Made by a program: the position numbers and the translations under genes. Shown here in pieces: positions 34,529 to 45,606 of a stretch of 64,000 nucleotides of DNA (its first letter is position 1; every line of letters starts with the position of its first letter). The stretch comes from Sphingomonas sp. LT1P40 (GTDB lineage: Bacteria > Pseudomonadota > Alphaproteobacteria > Sphingomonadales > Sphingomonadaceae). Location: the NCBI RefSeq assembly GCF_036663835.1, contig NZ_JAXOJT010000002.1, forward strand, positions 558,001 through 622,000. Direction: 5' to 3'. Below the pieces are notes generated by a model. The model searched no databases and had not been told where the DNA came from. It saw nothing but the letters and a program-made list of their open reading frames with translations.

Positions 34529-35652
34529 GCTGACCGCTTTGCACGCACGCGCCGGGGTTTTGGCTTGGGCTGATCCGGCTCCGGCTCAGGTCCGATGCCC
34601 GCTTCGACCGCCTGTTCCGATTTCCGTTCCAGCGCGACCTTGATCATCGCCACGATCGGATCGGCGAGCGCGAGGCCGAGAAAGCCGAACAGGGTGCTCG
34701 CCAATATCTGTGACGACACGGTCAGCGCGGGCGGCATGTCGACCGTATGCTTGGCGACCAGCGGCAGCAGCACATAGCCGTCGAACGTCTGCACGACGAA
34801 ATAGATGACGATCGCCCACAGCCCCTGTTCGGGTCCGGCGCTGAAGCCGACCGCGACCATCAGCACGCCGGAGATGAACGCGCCGATATTGGGGATGAAG
34901 GCAAGGATGCCGGTCAATATGCCGAGCAACAGCGCCATCGGCACGCCCGCCATCGACAGCAATATCCATGTCACAGCACCCTCGAACACCATGCCAAGCA
35001 GGCGCCCGGCGAGCAGGATGCGCATCGTCCGCGCCATTCGCGCAAGGGTGATCGCGAACTGGTCGCGGGACCCCATCGGCACCATCCATTGCAAGCCCCG
35101 CTCATAGATTCGCGGGTCCATCGCCACGAACAGGCCGATGATGAGAACCAGAAAGAAACTGCTGATCGCCCCCAGCGCGCCGCCGATGAACGAGGTCACA
35201 CGCCCCACCGATCCCAGCGCCTGCTGCGCCAGCCCGGTCAGGTCCGACGCACCCGGCATCACGCCCAGCTCGGTCAGCCATCCACTCAACCGGTTCGCCT
35301 GCGCCTCCAGCGTCTGGCGGAGCTGCTCGGCCTGCGCCGCAATCTCGACCCCGGTCAGGTAGAACACGCCAACAATGAACGCGATCACGCCGATCACGAC
35401 GATCAGCAGCCCCAGCCAGCGCGGCATCGCAGGCACCGCGCGGCGGATCAGCCGCACGCCGCCATCGAACATCGATGCGATCACCAGCCCTGCAAAGATC
35501 AGCAGCAGGGGCTGGATCAGCAGCACCACCAGTGCCACCGCGATGGCAAGGCCAAACCACACTGAGGCGCGCTTCAACTCGGCGCGCATAACCGGATCGC
35601 GCATTTCGTTGGGGCCGGGTTCCTGAATGACGGAGACGGTGTCGTCGCTCAT
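34525..35652 (-). CDS. AI-2E/PerM-family membrane transporter
   Basis: 375 residues. Eight predicted membrane spans with a large soluble loop; 'LFVAMDPRIYERGLQWM' and 'GILTGILAFIPNIGAFISG' and 'PIVAMIKVALE' are family landmarks. The start at 35652, two nucleotides after the lepB stop, is chosen because the frame upstream is the reverse-frame shadow of lepB. The tail is Pro/Lys-rich. The family includes Na+/H+ exchange and export proteins; the substrate here is unknown. Confidence 0.88.
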   Translation of the reverse strand: MSDDTVSVIQEPGPNEMRDPVMRAELKRASVWFGLAIAVALVVLLIQPLLLIFAGLVIASMFDGGVRLIRRAVPAMPRWLGLLIVVIGVIAFIVGVFYLTGVEIAAQAEQLRQTLEAQANRLSGWLTELGVMPGASDLTGLAQQALGSVGRVTSFIGGALGAISSFFLVLIIGLFVAMDPRIYERGLQWMVPMGSRDQFAITLARMARTMRILLAGRLLGMVFEGAVTWILLSMAGVPMALLLGILTGILAFIPNIGAFISGVLMVAVGFSAGPEQGLWAIVIYFVVQTFDGYVLLPLVAKHTVDMPPALTVSSQILASTLFGFLGLALADPIVAMIKVALERKSEQAVEAGIGPEPEPDQPKPKPRRVRAKRSA

Positions 35653-35654
35653 GC

Positions 35655-36533
35655 TTACTCTCCGGCGCGGTCGGGGTGCAGCGAATTGCCCGCGCGGCCC
35701 GATCGGAACGATCCCGGCCAGCTCAACGGGTTCCAGCCGGCGCTGCCGTCCAGGCTGAAGGTGATGAACTCGGCGCGGCCGCCAATATTCTCGATCGGCA
35801 CCGGCCCGCCCAGCCCCTGTTGCGCCAGGGTCATGCGGCTGTCGGCGCTGTTGTCGCGATTGTCGCCCATCAGGAATACGTGGCCGGCGGGAATACGCTT
35901 CGGCCCGAAATCGTCGGCGGTGGTCCGCATCATGTCGATCGTGTCGTATGACCGGCCATTGGGCAAAGTCTCGCGCACGATCGGCACGTTGCACACCGAC
36001 ACGCCCGCTGCATCGCGGCTGAGCGCGCCGGGATAATGATCGGGGTCGCAGGTGAGGTTGGCGTCGGTTCTCAGCGCGCGGGTGCCCATGCGCTCCTGCT
36101 TCACCGGGCGGCCGTTAATATAGACCTTGCCATAGACGACCTGAATCTCCTCGCCGGGCAGTCCGATCACGCGCTTGATATAATCGGTGCGCGCATCGGT
36201 CGGCGTCACGATGACGATATCGCCGCGTTCGGGCAGGCTGCCGAACAGCCGCCCCTTGATGAACGGCAGGACGTGGAAGGTCGGGGTGACGTAAGAATAA
36301 CCATAGGGATATTTGGTCACCACCAGCCGGTCGCCGACCAGCAGGGTCGGCATCATCGATTCGGACGGGATGTAAAATGGCTTGGCGATCAGGCTGTGGA
36401 ATCCGAGCACGGCGATCACCAGCCAGAAGATGCCCTTCGCCTCCCCCCACCAATCAGCACCGCGTGCGGCCTTTTCGTCTTCCACGTCCAGCGCCAGATC
36501 CTCGGCCATTTCTTCGTCCTTCACGGCGCTCAC
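35655..36533 (-). CDS. lepB: Signal peptidase I
   Basis: 292 residues from a GTG at 36533 in a GTGA overlap with acpS. One membrane anchor (about 36-53), then the catalytic Ser59 in PSESMMPT and Lys120 in DYIKRVIG; '[12 protein letters not shown]' is box E. It removes signal peptides from exported proteins at the periplasmic face. An ATG at residue 9 is an alternative start. In related genomes lepB is usually followed by rnc and era; here a PerM-like gene follows. Confidence 0.95.
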   Translation of the reverse strand: MSAVKDEEMAEDLALDVEDEKAARGADWWGEAKGIFWLVIAVLGFHSLIAKPFYIPSESMMPTLLVGDRLVVTKYPYGYSYVTPTFHVLPFIKGRLFGSLPERGDIVIVTPTDARTDYIKRVIGLPGEEIQVVYGKVYINGRPVKQERMGTRALRTDANLTCDPDHYPGALSRDAAGVSVCNVPIVRETLPNGRSYDTIDMMRTTADDFGPKRIPAGHVFLMGDNRDNSADSRMTLAQQGLGGPVPIENIGGRAEFITFSLDGSAGWNPLSWPGSFRSGRAGNSLHPDRAGE

Positions 36534-36946
36534 GTGGCCATTAATTCCTGCGGCACCGCCTCGATCACCACCAGCGCCTGCGCCCAGGGGTGGTCGTCGG
36601 TCAGCGTCAGATGCACCTTGGCGACGTGACCCGCGGGGGTCATCGCGTCAAGCCGCGCCTTTGCCCCTCCGGTCAGTGCCAATGTCGGTGCCCCCGATGG
36701 CGCATTCACCACGCCGATATCGCGCATGAACACCCCGGCCTTGAAACCGGTCCCCACCGCCTTGGAAAAAGCCTCCTTGGCGGCAAAGCGCTTGGCCAGC
36801 GTCGCGGCATAGTTCAGCGGCCGCCGCGCGGCCTTGCGCAGTTCCAGTTCGGTGAACACGCGCTGCTCGAACCGCATGCCGAACCGGTCGAGCGTGGTCT
36901 GAATCCGCTCGATATTGCAAAGGTCGGAGCCGATGCCGATGATCAC
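36530..36946 (-). CDS. acpS: Holo-[acyl-carrier-protein] synthase
   Basis: 138 residues. '[12 protein letters not shown]' and '[15 protein letters not shown]' are the two magnesium/CoA-binding motifs of AcpS. It moves the 4'-phosphopantetheine of CoA onto acyl carrier protein. It is overlapped by four bases at both ends, by pdxJ and by lepB. Cytosolic, essential. Confidence 0.95.
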   Translation of the reverse strand: MIIGIGSDLCNIERIQTTLDRFGMRFEQRVFTELELRKAARRPLNYAATLAKRFAAKEAFSKAVGTGFKAGVFMRDIGVVNAPSGAPTLALTGGAKARLDAMTPAGHVAKVHLTLTDDHPWAQALVVIEAVPQELMAT

Positions 36947-37671
36947 CGCGCTTCATCCATCAACGCACGCATCCGCCGCACCACCGGCTCCAGCCCGTCG
37001 AAAATCGCCTCGCCGATCAGAAAATGCCCGATATTCAGCTCGCGGATCTGCGGGATCGCGGCGATGGGAATGACATTGTCGAAGGTCAGGCCATGTCCGG
37101 CATGTACCTCGATCCCGTTCTTCGCCGCCAGCGCGGCCGCATCGGCGATGCGGCGAAGCTCGGCGACCTGCGCCTCGCCGGTCAGCTCGCAATAGCGCCC
37201 GGTGTGTAGCTCGACCACCGGCGCGCCCAGCCGCAGCGCCGCCTCGATCTGCGCCGGGTCCGGCTCGATGAACAGCGACACGCGGATATTGGCGCCCTTC
37301 AACTCGCGCACCATCGGCGCGAGCAGGTTATGCTGCCCCGCCGCGTCCAGCCCGCCCTCGGTCGTGCGCTCCTCGCGCTTTTCGGGCACGATACAGGCGG
37401 CATGCGGCGTGTGGCGCAGCGCGATACCCAGCATCTCGTCGGTCGCGGCCATCTCCAGGTTGAGTGGGATCGTCAGCTCGGCGGCGAGTCGTGCGATATC
37501 GTCGTCGGTGATGTGCCGCCGGTCCTCGCGCAGATGTGCGGTGATCCCGTCCGCCCCGGCTTCCGCCGCCAGCAGGGCCGCGCGCACCGGATCGGGATAG
37601 CCAGACCCGCGCGCATTCCGCACGGTTGCGACATGGTCGATATTCACGCCAAGGCGGAGGGGAGAAGTCAC
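36943..37671 (-). CDS. pdxJ: Pyridoxine 5'-phosphate synthase
   Basis: 242 residues. '[16 protein letters not shown]' at the N-terminus, '[14 protein letters not shown]', 'TGRYCEL' and '[10 protein letters not shown]' are characteristic. It condenses 1-deoxyxylulose 5-phosphate with 3-amino-2-oxopropyl phosphate in the last step of PNP synthesis. Coupled to pyrE upstream and acpS downstream by ATGA-type overlaps. Confidence 0.96.
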   Translation of the reverse strand: MTSPLRLGVNIDHVATVRNARGSGYPDPVRAALLAAEAGADGITAHLREDRRHITDDDIARLAAELTIPLNLEMAATDEMLGIALRHTPHAACIVPEKREERTTEGGLDAAGQHNLLAPMVRELKGANIRVSLFIEPDPAQIEAALRLGAPVVELHTGRYCELTGEAQVAELRRIADAAALAAKNGIEVHAGHGLTFDNVIPIAAIPQIRELNIGHFLIGEAIFDGLEPVVRRMRALMDEAR

Positions 37672-38255
37672 GCTGCCCGGCTGCCGGGCTTCATTGCCGG
37701 AATCGCCGCGAGTTCGGGGGGCAGCGACTCGGCATCATAGGTCGGCACGTCGAGCCGGATCAGCGGGAAGAACGGCACGCCCAGATCGGCGGTGCCGTTC
37801 GACCGGTCGATCAACGATGCGGCGGCGATCACTTCGCCCCCGGCTTCCTCGATCGCCCGGATCGCCTCGCGCGACGACAGACCGGTGGTGACGACATCCT
37901 CCATCATCAGCACCTGCTGCCCCGGCGACAGCCGAAACCCGCGCCGCAGCTCGAAGGTGCCGGTCGGCCGCTCGACGAACATCGCATCGACGTTCAGCGC
38001 GCGGGCCACTTCTTGCCCCGCGATCACCCCGCCCATCGCAGGCGAAACGACCGCCGAAATCCGTGCGCGCCGGTTCGCCGGGATGTTCGCCGCGACGGCC
38101 TGCGCCAGCCGCGCGGCCCGCGCCGGGTTCATCAGCACACGTGCGCATTGCAGGTAACGCGACGACCGCAGTCCCGACGACAGGATGAAATGCCCCTCCA
38201 GCAGCGCTTGTGCCGCGCGAAACTCGTCCAGAACTTCGTCTTCGGTCATCGTCAT
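37668..38255 (-). CDS. pyrE: Orotate phosphoribosyltransferase
   Basis: 195 residues from ATG 38255 ([12 protein letters not shown]). The PRPP-binding loop '[14 protein letters not shown]' and '[14 protein letters not shown]' are plain. It makes OMP from orotate and PRPP in pyrimidine synthesis. First gene of the minus-strand operon; the space to coxB (about 180 nt) carries the promoters of both. A longer frame upstream runs antisense into coxB and is rejected. Confidence 0.95.
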   Translation of the reverse strand: MTMTEDEVLDEFRAAQALLEGHFILSSGLRSSRYLQCARVLMNPARAARLAQAVAANIPANRRARISAVVSPAMGGVIAGQEVARALNVDAMFVERPTGTFELRRGFRLSPGQQVLMMEDVVTTGLSSREAIRAIEEAGGEVIAAASLIDRSNGTADLGVPFFPLIRLDVPTYDAESLPPELAAIPAMKPGSRAA

Positions 38256-38334
38256 CCCGCCATTTTGCGCCGATCCGCATCTAGGCGCGAGGCTGTCTCG
38301 TCGCAACCGCGCGTAAAAAGAGCACCGGACAAGC

Positions 38335-38362
38335 TTGAGACACGCGATCTTGGTGCTATAGG
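38335..38362 (+). promoter_or_regulatory. Sigma-70-type promoter for the cox cluster
   Basis: TTGAGA (38335-38340), a 16-nt spacer and TATAGG (38357-38362), about 72 nt before the coxB start. TTGAGA is one base from consensus and the -10 keeps TATA. A plain housekeeping promoter for the oxidase operon. Confidence 0.5.
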
Positions 38363-38433
38363 CCAGCCGCAACAGGTAAATTTTGTCCGCGCGACCGGAA
38401 GCCCGGCGCCCCCGCAACAGGGGACAAGAAAAC

Positions 38434-39633
38434 ATGGGGTACGAAGACACGATGCGCATGCATGGATTGAAGGCGATCGTCCTGGCCGCCGGTCTCGCGC
38501 TGGCAGGGGGGACTGCCCTCGCGCAGGCCGCGCCCGCCGCGCCGCAGGCGGCTACGCCTGAAGCACAGGCACCGGCAACGCCAGCGGCACCCGCCCCGGT
38601 CGCGGTCGAATCGCCTGCAGCAGTCGTGCCCGGTGCGGCACCGGCTGCTGCCCCCGCCGCGGCGACGCCCGCCGATCCGACGCTGAACGCCGACGGCACG
38701 CACAAGACTGCGCCGGTCGCCGGTATTGGCATGCCGGTGGACAAGAAGGTTGGCATTCAGCCGCAGGTGACCCAGCTGGGCGAACGCGCCGCCGGGTTCC
38801 ACGACCATATCCTGCTGCCGATCATCATCCTCATTTCGATCTTCGTCCTCGCGCTGCTGATGTGGGCGATGTGGCGTTACAGCCGCGCGCGGAACCCCAA
38901 TCCGTCAAAGACCAGCCATAATACGGCGATCGAAATCATCTGGACCGTCGTACCCGTGCTGATCCTGGCGGGTATCGCCTGGCCATCGATCTCGCTGCTG
39001 GCCAAGCAGTTCAAGCCCGCGCCCGACAATGCCGTGACGATCAAGGCGATCGGCAACCAATGGTATTGGTCCTACGAATATCCCGATCATGGCGGCATCG
39101 CGATCACCGCGAACATGCTGAAGGAAAAGAGCGAGGTCCCGGCCGGCACGCGTTTCCGCACCGACACCGATGGTCCCCGCCTGCTCGCGGTCGATAACCG
39201 CATCGTCGTGCCGGTCGGCACCCCGATCCGCCTGATCGCCACCGCCAACGACGTGATCCACAGCTGGGCGATCCCGGCCTTCTGGATCAAGATCGACGCG
39301 GTCCCCGGTCGGTTGAACGAGACCAGCTTCACCGTCGACAAGCCCGGCGTCTATTTCGGCCAGTGCTCCGAACTGTGCGGCGCGCGTCACGGTTACATGC
39401 CGATCGCGGTCGAGGCGGTAACGCCGGAAGTGTTCGCGCAGTGGATCGCGGCCAAGGGCGGCAAGATGCCGGCTCCGGGCAAGGCATCGACCAGCCCGGC
39501 GACGATCGCTGCGCCGGACAATACCACCGACGCCGGTAACGACAGCGCCGGCAATGACAACGATGGTCTCGTCAACGCGATTTCCGAACCCGCGACCACC
39601 AATCAAGCCGCCACCGGCAATACGGGTAATTAA
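38434..39633 (+). CDS. coxB: Cytochrome c oxidase subunit II
   Basis: 399 residues from ATG 38434 (a later ATG at 38452 is possible). Signal segment, then a long Ala/Pro-rich linker (about residues 30-75) not found in most CoxB, two transmembrane helices, and the CuA domain with '[11 protein letters not shown]', 'CSELCG' and 'HGYM', all ligands present. A Thr/Asn/Gly-rich tail follows residue 350. It accepts electrons from cytochrome c. coxA starts three nucleotides after the stop. Confidence 0.95.
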   Translation: MGYEDTMRMHGLKAIVLAAGLALAGGTALAQAAPAAPQAATPEAQAPATPAAPAPVAVESPAAVVPGAAPAAAPAAATPADPTLNADGTHKTAPVAGIGMPVDKKVGIQPQVTQLGERAAGFHDHILLPIIILISIFVLALLMWAMWRYSRARNPNPSKTSHNTAIEIIWTVVPVLILAGIAWPSISLLAKQFKPAPDNAVTIKAIGNQWYWSYEYPDHGGIAITANMLKEKSEVPAGTRFRTDTDGPRLLAVDNRIVVPVGTPIRLIATANDVIHSWAIPAFWIKIDAVPGRLNETSFTVDKPGVYFGQCSELCGARHGYMPIAVEAVTPEVFAQWIAAKGGKMPAPGKASTSPATIAAPDNTTDAGNDSAGNDNDGLVNAISEPATTNQAATGNTGN

Positions 39634-41316
<1,683 letters not shown>

Positions 41317-41340
41317 GTTTAGCGACGGCTGAAACGAAAG

Positions 41341-41369
41341 CGCCCCGGGGGAAACTCCGGGGCGTTTTT
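41341..41369 (+). terminator. Intrinsic terminator after coxA
   Basis: CGCCCCGG ... CCGGGGCG stem (8 bp, 8-nt loop GGGAAACT) followed by TTTTT. Transcripts from coxBA should end here, so ctaB and later genes need their own promoter or read-through. Confidence 0.85.
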
Positions 41370-41442
41370 GTTCGTTTTGGGTTTGATTGCCTGTTGCGAT
41401 CCCCACAGTATGTTGCCCAACGAGCGCAGTTCGGGGGAGTCG

Positions 41443-41946
41443 ATGAAGCAGCAGGACAACAAGCACATCATCACATTCCGACAGGCGAAATTGAAGCCTG
41501 GTGAAATCGTTGAGCACCATCTGGAAGGTTGGATTGGTGAGATGATGGGCAAGGGCGATAAGACGCAGCGCAATGGCCAATTTGTTCTGACGAACGAGCG
41601 TGCTTGCTTCTATCGTAAAGGATTGCTGGGGGAGGTTCTCGAAACGATCCCCTTAGGCAAAATTACCTAAGTCGAATCGCTATCACGCATGGGCTATCGC
41701 GTGCTCAGACTGCATACCTCCCATGATGAACTCGCGTTCAAGACGTTCGAAGCCAAGGAGTTGTTCGATCAAGTTTACGAGCGTCTTGAGCAGATTCGTC
41801 ACGGTGACCCCAAGCCCTCCAGCGCGAGTCCTGCTGCCGATTCCATCCCGGATCAGCTTCGTAAGCTGGGAGAGTTGCGTGACATTGGAGTCCTGACCGA
41901 TGCTGAGTTTCAGGCCAAGAAAACAGAATTGCTTGCTCGCCTGTAA
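41443..41946 (+). pseudogene. bPH-domain/SHOCT protein interrupted by one in-frame stop
   Basis: Read from ATG 41443 (GGGGGAG before it). The first 75 residues look like a bacterial PH-like domain ('ITFRQAKLKPGEIVEHHLEG', 'FVLTNERACFYRKGLLGEV'), then TAA at 41668-41670, then in the same frame 'VESLSRMGYRVLRLHTSHDE' and a C-terminal SHOCT-type helix pair ('[22 protein letters not shown]'). A single base change would restore one 167-residue protein. The DNA is visibly AT-richer than the oxidase genes. Either a recent nonsense mutation, or two shorter products; the ATG at 41689 has no clear ribosome binding site. Confidence 0.75.
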
Positions 41947-42002
41947 CCTTACGCCTCGCTACCCTTTCCCCGCGCTCCAACCCGGCCTATAGGCCCGGGC
42001 AA

Positions 42003-42905
42003 ATGTCCGTCGCCAACCATGCCCTGATCCTGCCCGCCGACTGGCGCGATTTCCTTGCGTTGACCAAGCCGCGGGTGATGACGCTGGTCGTGTTCACCGG
42101 GCTGTGCGGCATGCTGGCGGCTCCCACGCAAATCCACCCCATCCTCGGCTTCACCGCGATCCTGTGCATCGCGCTGGGCGCAGGCGCGGCGGGGGCGCTC
42201 AACCAATGGTATGAGTCGGACCTCGACGCCAAGATGAAGCGCACCGCCGGACGTCCGCTGCCCGCCGGGCGCATGGACCGTCAATCGGCGCTGCATTTCG
42301 GCGTCGGCGTGTCGGCGCTGTCGGTGATCCTGATGGGGCTGGCTGTGAACTACACCGCCGCCGCGATCCTGCTCATGTCGATCCTGTTCTACGTCCTCAT
42401 ATACACCGTCTGGCTGAAGCGCCGCACGCCGCAGAATATCGTCATCGGCGGCGCAGCGGGTGCGTTCCCGCCACTGATCGGCTGGGCGGCGGCGACGGGG
42501 GAGGTGGCGCTGCTGCCGTTCCTGCTGTTCCTGCTCGTCTTCCTGTGGACGCCACCGCATTTCTGGGCGCTCGCGCTCTATGTGAAGACCGATTACGCCA
42601 ATGCCGGGGTGCCGATGCTGCCCGTCGTCGCTGGCGAGAAGGCGACGCGGGTGCAGATCGGCCTCTACACCATCCCGATGGCGATCACCGCGATCGCGCC
42701 GTGGCCGCTCGGCCTGACCGGCGCGGTCTATGGCGTCACCGCGACCGCAATGACCGCCATCTTCGTCGCGCTCGTCTTTCGCGTCGCCACGCGGATGGCG
42801 ACCGACGGCGATAAAATGAAACCGGAAAAGCGCCTGTTCGCTTATTCCATCGCCTATCTTTTCATCCTGTTCGGCGCTGTCGCCGCAGATCGGTGGTTCG
42901 CATGA
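42003..42905 (+). CDS. ctaB: Protohaem IX farnesyltransferase (haem O synthase)
   Basis: 300 residues, about eight transmembrane helices. '[17 protein letters not shown]' and the prenyl-diphosphate-binding '[20 protein letters not shown]' motif are typical of CtaB/CyoE. It adds the farnesyl group to haem B on the way to haem A for CoxA. The stop overlaps the start of a tiny gene by four bases. The upstream space, after the PH/SHOCT gene, is 56 nt. Confidence 0.95.
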   Translation: MSVANHALILPADWRDFLALTKPRVMTLVVFTGLCGMLAAPTQIHPILGFTAILCIALGAGAAGALNQWYESDLDAKMKRTAGRPLPAGRMDRQSALHFGVGVSALSVILMGLAVNYTAAAILLMSILFYVLIYTVWLKRRTPQNIVIGGAAGAFPPLIGWAAATGEVALLPFLLFLLVFLWTPPHFWALALYVKTDYANAGVPMLPVVAGEKATRVQIGLYTIPMAITAIAPWPLGLTGAVYGVTATAMTAIFVALVFRVATRMATDGDKMKPEKRLFAYSIAYLFILFGAVAADRWFA

Positions 42906-43048
42906 CTCCGCAAGAAGAAGAAATCGTCCGTGCTCGTCAGAAATCGCGGACCCGACTGATGGCGGTACTGTTGCTTGCCTTCGTCATTCTGGTGTTCGCC
43001 ATCACCATCGTGAAGATTCAGGCCGGCATGCCGGTGAGGGCGACATGA
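42902..43048 (+). CDS. Small membrane protein between ctaB and ctaG
   Basis: 48 residues, [20 protein letters not shown]... to ...AGMPVRAT, with one transmembrane span (about residues 20-38) and a charged N-terminus. It overlaps ctaB (ATGA) and ctaG (ATGA), so all three are translated together. A tiny gene of this plan sits at this place in other alphaproteobacterial oxidase clusters (called coxF or unnamed). Likely an assembly helper. Confidence 0.75.
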   Translation: MTPQEEEIVRARQKSRTRLMAVLLLAFVILVFAITIVKIQAGMPVRAT

Positions 43049-43584
43049 AAATCGATCGCAAGCTCCGCACTGCGCTTCTCGCCGTGCTCGGCGTGTGCAC
43101 CATGACCGGCGTCGCGTTCGCCAGCGTTCCGCTTTATCGCCTGTTCTGTCAGGTCACCGGCTTTGGCGGTACCACGATGCGTGCCGACCGCGCACCCGGT
43201 GCGGTCGATGCCAGGATCAAGGTGGCGTTCGACGGCAATGTCAGCCCGAAGCTGGCGTGGAAGTTCAAGCCGGAAATGGCATCGGACGAAATCTCGATCG
43301 GCGCGCGCGACATGGCGTTCTACACCGCCACCAACGTCGCCAATGTGCCGGTTACCGGCACCGCCACCTACAACGTCACGCCCACCCAGGCCGGCAAATA
43401 CTTCTCGAAGATCCAGTGTTTCTGCTTCACCGAACAGACGCTGAAGCCGGGTGAGACGATGCGCATGCCGGTGATCTATTATGTCGATCCCAAAATCCTG
43501 ACGGACCCGGATACGAAGGACATCGAGACGATCACGCTGTCCTATACATTTTACCCAGTGGATTCCGCCAAGCCTGCAAGCTAG
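43045..43584 (+). CDS. ctaG: Cytochrome c oxidase assembly protein CtaG/Cox11
   Basis: 179 residues. One N-terminal anchor, 'PLYRLFCQVTGFGG' just after it, and the copper-binding 'IQCFCFTEQ' motif (C-F-C-F). It delivers copper to Cu_B of CoxA. Coupled to the small gene upstream; coxC follows after 36 nt. Confidence 0.95.
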   Translation: MKIDRKLRTALLAVLGVCTMTGVAFASVPLYRLFCQVTGFGGTTMRADRAPGAVDARIKVAFDGNVSPKLAWKFKPEMASDEISIGARDMAFYTATNVANVPVTGTATYNVTPTQAGKYFSKIQCFCFTEQTLKPGETMRMPVIYYVDPKILTDPDTKDIETITLSYTFYPVDSAKPAS

Positions 43585-43620
43585 GGGGGTCTAGAAACGC
43601 CATAAGAACAGGGACGGACG

Positions 43621-44526
43621 ATGGCCGGCGCCAAGAACCACGAATATCATATTCTTCCACCCAGCCCGTGGCCGCTGCTGACGTCGTTCGCGGCGCTGTG
43701 GCTCGCGGCCGGTGGCCTGATGTACATGAAGGAGCATCCGCAGGGCGTGTGGGTGCTGCTGTCCGGCCTCGCCGCCGTGCTGTTCTGCATGGCGTCGTGG
43801 TGGGTTCAGGTGGTGCAGGAGGCGAAAGCCGGGGACCATACCCCGGTCGTCCAGCTGCACCTTCGTTACGGCATGATCCTGTTCATCGCGTCCGAAGTCA
43901 TGTTCTTCGTCGGCTGGTTCTGGGCATGGTTCGATTTCGCGCTGTTCCCGGTGGCGATGAACGTCACCGATCATGGCGCTGCGGTCGATCTGGTCCAGGG
44001 CGCGGTCGCGGTATTCCCGCCCAAGGGCATGGAGGTGCTGCCCGCATTCGAGCTGCCCCTGCTCAACACGTTCATCCTGCTGCTGTCGGGCACCACGGTG
44101 ACCTGGGCGCATCACGGCCTGATCCACAATCAGCGCGGCGGTGAGCTCAAGGGTCTGTGGGGCATGATCGGCGTCGGTGAGAACGACGTGGTGAAGAAGG
44201 GCCTGTGGCTCACCATCATCCTCGGGCTGATCTTCTCGAGCATTCAGGCCTATGAATATGCGCACGCACCGTTCGTGTTCGGCAAGACCAACTATTCGTC
44301 GGCCTTCTACATGGCGACCGGCTTCCATGGCTTCCACGTGCTGGTTGGCACGCTGTTCCTGATGGTCTGCCTGTTGCGCGCCTATCAGGGCGATTTCACC
44401 CCGCGCCAGCATTTCGGTTTCGAGGCGGCGGCGTGGTACTGGCATTTCGTCGATGTCGTATGGCTGTTCCTGTTCGTCGCCGTTTACGTGTGGGGCAGCG
44501 CGGGCGCACCGGTCCACGGCGGGTGA
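43621..44526 (+). CDS. coxC: Cytochrome c oxidase subunit III
   Basis: 301 residues with seven transmembrane helices. 'HHLHPSPWP'-like start ('YHILPPSPWPLLTS'), 'ASEVMFFVGWFWAWF' and 'FHGFHVLVGTLFL', 'WHFVDVVWLFLF' are landmarks. A Pro/Gln-free loop of about 30 residues between helices three and four is longer than in mitochondrial subunit III. Structural third subunit, bound next to CoxA. Confidence 0.96.
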   Translation: MAGAKNHEYHILPPSPWPLLTSFAALWLAAGGLMYMKEHPQGVWVLLSGLAAVLFCMASWWVQVVQEAKAGDHTPVVQLHLRYGMILFIASEVMFFVGWFWAWFDFALFPVAMNVTDHGAAVDLVQGAVAVFPPKGMEVLPAFELPLLNTFILLLSGTTVTWAHHGLIHNQRGGELKGLWGMIGVGENDVVKKGLWLTIILGLIFSSIQAYEYAHAPFVFGKTNYSSAFYMATGFHGFHVLVGTLFLMVCLLRAYQGDFTPRQHFGFEAAAWYWHFVDVVWLFLFVAVYVWGSAGAPVHGG

Positions 44527-44545
44527 TCGCGGGGGCGCGGCCAGC

Positions 44546-44920
44546 GTGAGCGACACCGCACCGCCAATTACCGATTCGGCATTCAAGGGTGCGTGCCCCC
44601 GTTGCGGGGCGCGCACCCTTTTTGCTGGATGGGTCAAATATGCCGATCGCTGTCCGGCCTGCGCGCTGAACTATGCGGCATTCAACGTCGGCGATGGCCC
44701 TGCGGCGTTCCTCACCCTGATCGTCGGCACGATCATCGTCGTGCTGTCGATCTGGCTGGAGCTGGGTGCAAGTCCGCCGGTGTGGGTCCATCTGCTGATC
44801 TGGCCGCCGCTGACATTGCTGCTGGTTATATTGTCGCTGCGCTGGGCCAAGGGGGCGCTGCTGGCGCTGGAATATCGCAACGCCGCGCGCGAAGGCCGGA
44901 TCAAGGCACCCGAACTATGA
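44546..44920 (+). CDS. DUF983 zinc-ribbon membrane protein
   Basis: 124 residues from GTG 44546 (the longer frame upstream is in coxC's shadow). A zinc ribbon 'CPRCG' ... 'CPAC' at about 15-36 precedes two transmembrane helices. DUF983 genes sit in alphaproteobacterial oxidase clusters between coxC and surf1, as here; a role in oxidase assembly is presumed. The stop overlaps the surf1 start (ATGA). Confidence 0.88.
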   Translation: MSDTAPPITDSAFKGACPRCGARTLFAGWVKYADRCPACALNYAAFNVGDGPAAFLTLIVGTIIVVLSIWLELGASPPVWVHLLIWPPLTLLLVILSLRWAKGALLALEYRNAAREGRIKAPEL

Positions 44921-45564
44921 AACTCCCGCTCATTCCCACCGCCATCGTCGGCCTCGCCGTCGCCGCCATGATCGGCCTTGGCATCTGGCAGCTCGACCGA
45001 CGCCATCAGAAGGAAGCCGCCATCGCCACCTATGCGGGAAACAGCGCGCTGCCGGTCATGGCGTTCCCGCGCCCGCCGGTCGGTGACGACTATCTGTTCC
45101 GCCGCGCCAGCGCGATGTGTGTGGAGGTCATCGGCTGGACCGAACAGGCCGGCCGCGCGGAGAATGGTACGAAAGGCTGGCGACACATTGCCGAATGTCG
45201 CGGCGGCGGGGGTGAAGGCCCCACGCTGAAATTCGACATGGGCATCAGCGCCGCGCCCGGTTTGATCCCGGTGTGGAAGGGCGGCGAGGTCACCGGATCG
45301 ATTACCCAGGCACCCGATTCGACCCCCATATTGGCCGGATTGTTCGGCAAGCGCCCGCCCCGCACACTGATGCTGGTCGCCGATCAGCCCGCCCCGGGTC
45401 TGTCGGCCAGCGCGCGGCCCGATCCGTCGAGCGTGCCGAACAACCATCTGGCCTATGCCGTGCAATGGTTCCTTTTCGCGGCGATTGCGGGCGTGATCTA
45501 CGTTCTGGCGTTGCGCTGGCGCGGACGCAAGGCGCCACCACCGCCGGTGCCGCCGCAAAGCTAG
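44917..45564 (+). CDS. surf1: Surf1-family oxidase assembly protein
   Basis: 215 residues with a transmembrane helix at each end and a periplasmic domain between. N-terminal 'GLGIWQLDRRHQKEA' and C-terminal 'NNHLAYAVQWFLFA' are the Surf1 signatures. It helps haem A insertion into CoxA. Shorter than E. coli-type Surf1 relatives, but both ends are kept. thrC starts 43 nt later. Confidence 0.92.
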   Translation: MKLPLIPTAIVGLAVAAMIGLGIWQLDRRHQKEAAIATYAGNSALPVMAFPRPPVGDDYLFRRASAMCVEVIGWTEQAGRAENGTKGWRHIAECRGGGGEGPTLKFDMGISAAPGLIPVWKGGEVTGSITQAPDSTPILAGLFGKRPPRTLMLVADQPAPGLSASARPDPSSVPNNHLAYAVQWFLFAAIAGVIYVLALRWRGRKAPPPPVPPQS

Positions 45565-45606
45565 ACTTTCTTGCCCCGCCCCGCGCCCGCCGCTAACCCG
45601 CGCGGC

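Noticed and set aside
38356..38808. Minus-strand frame running from pyrE into coxB
   Set aside because: It is antisense to the Ala/Pro-rich start of CoxB.
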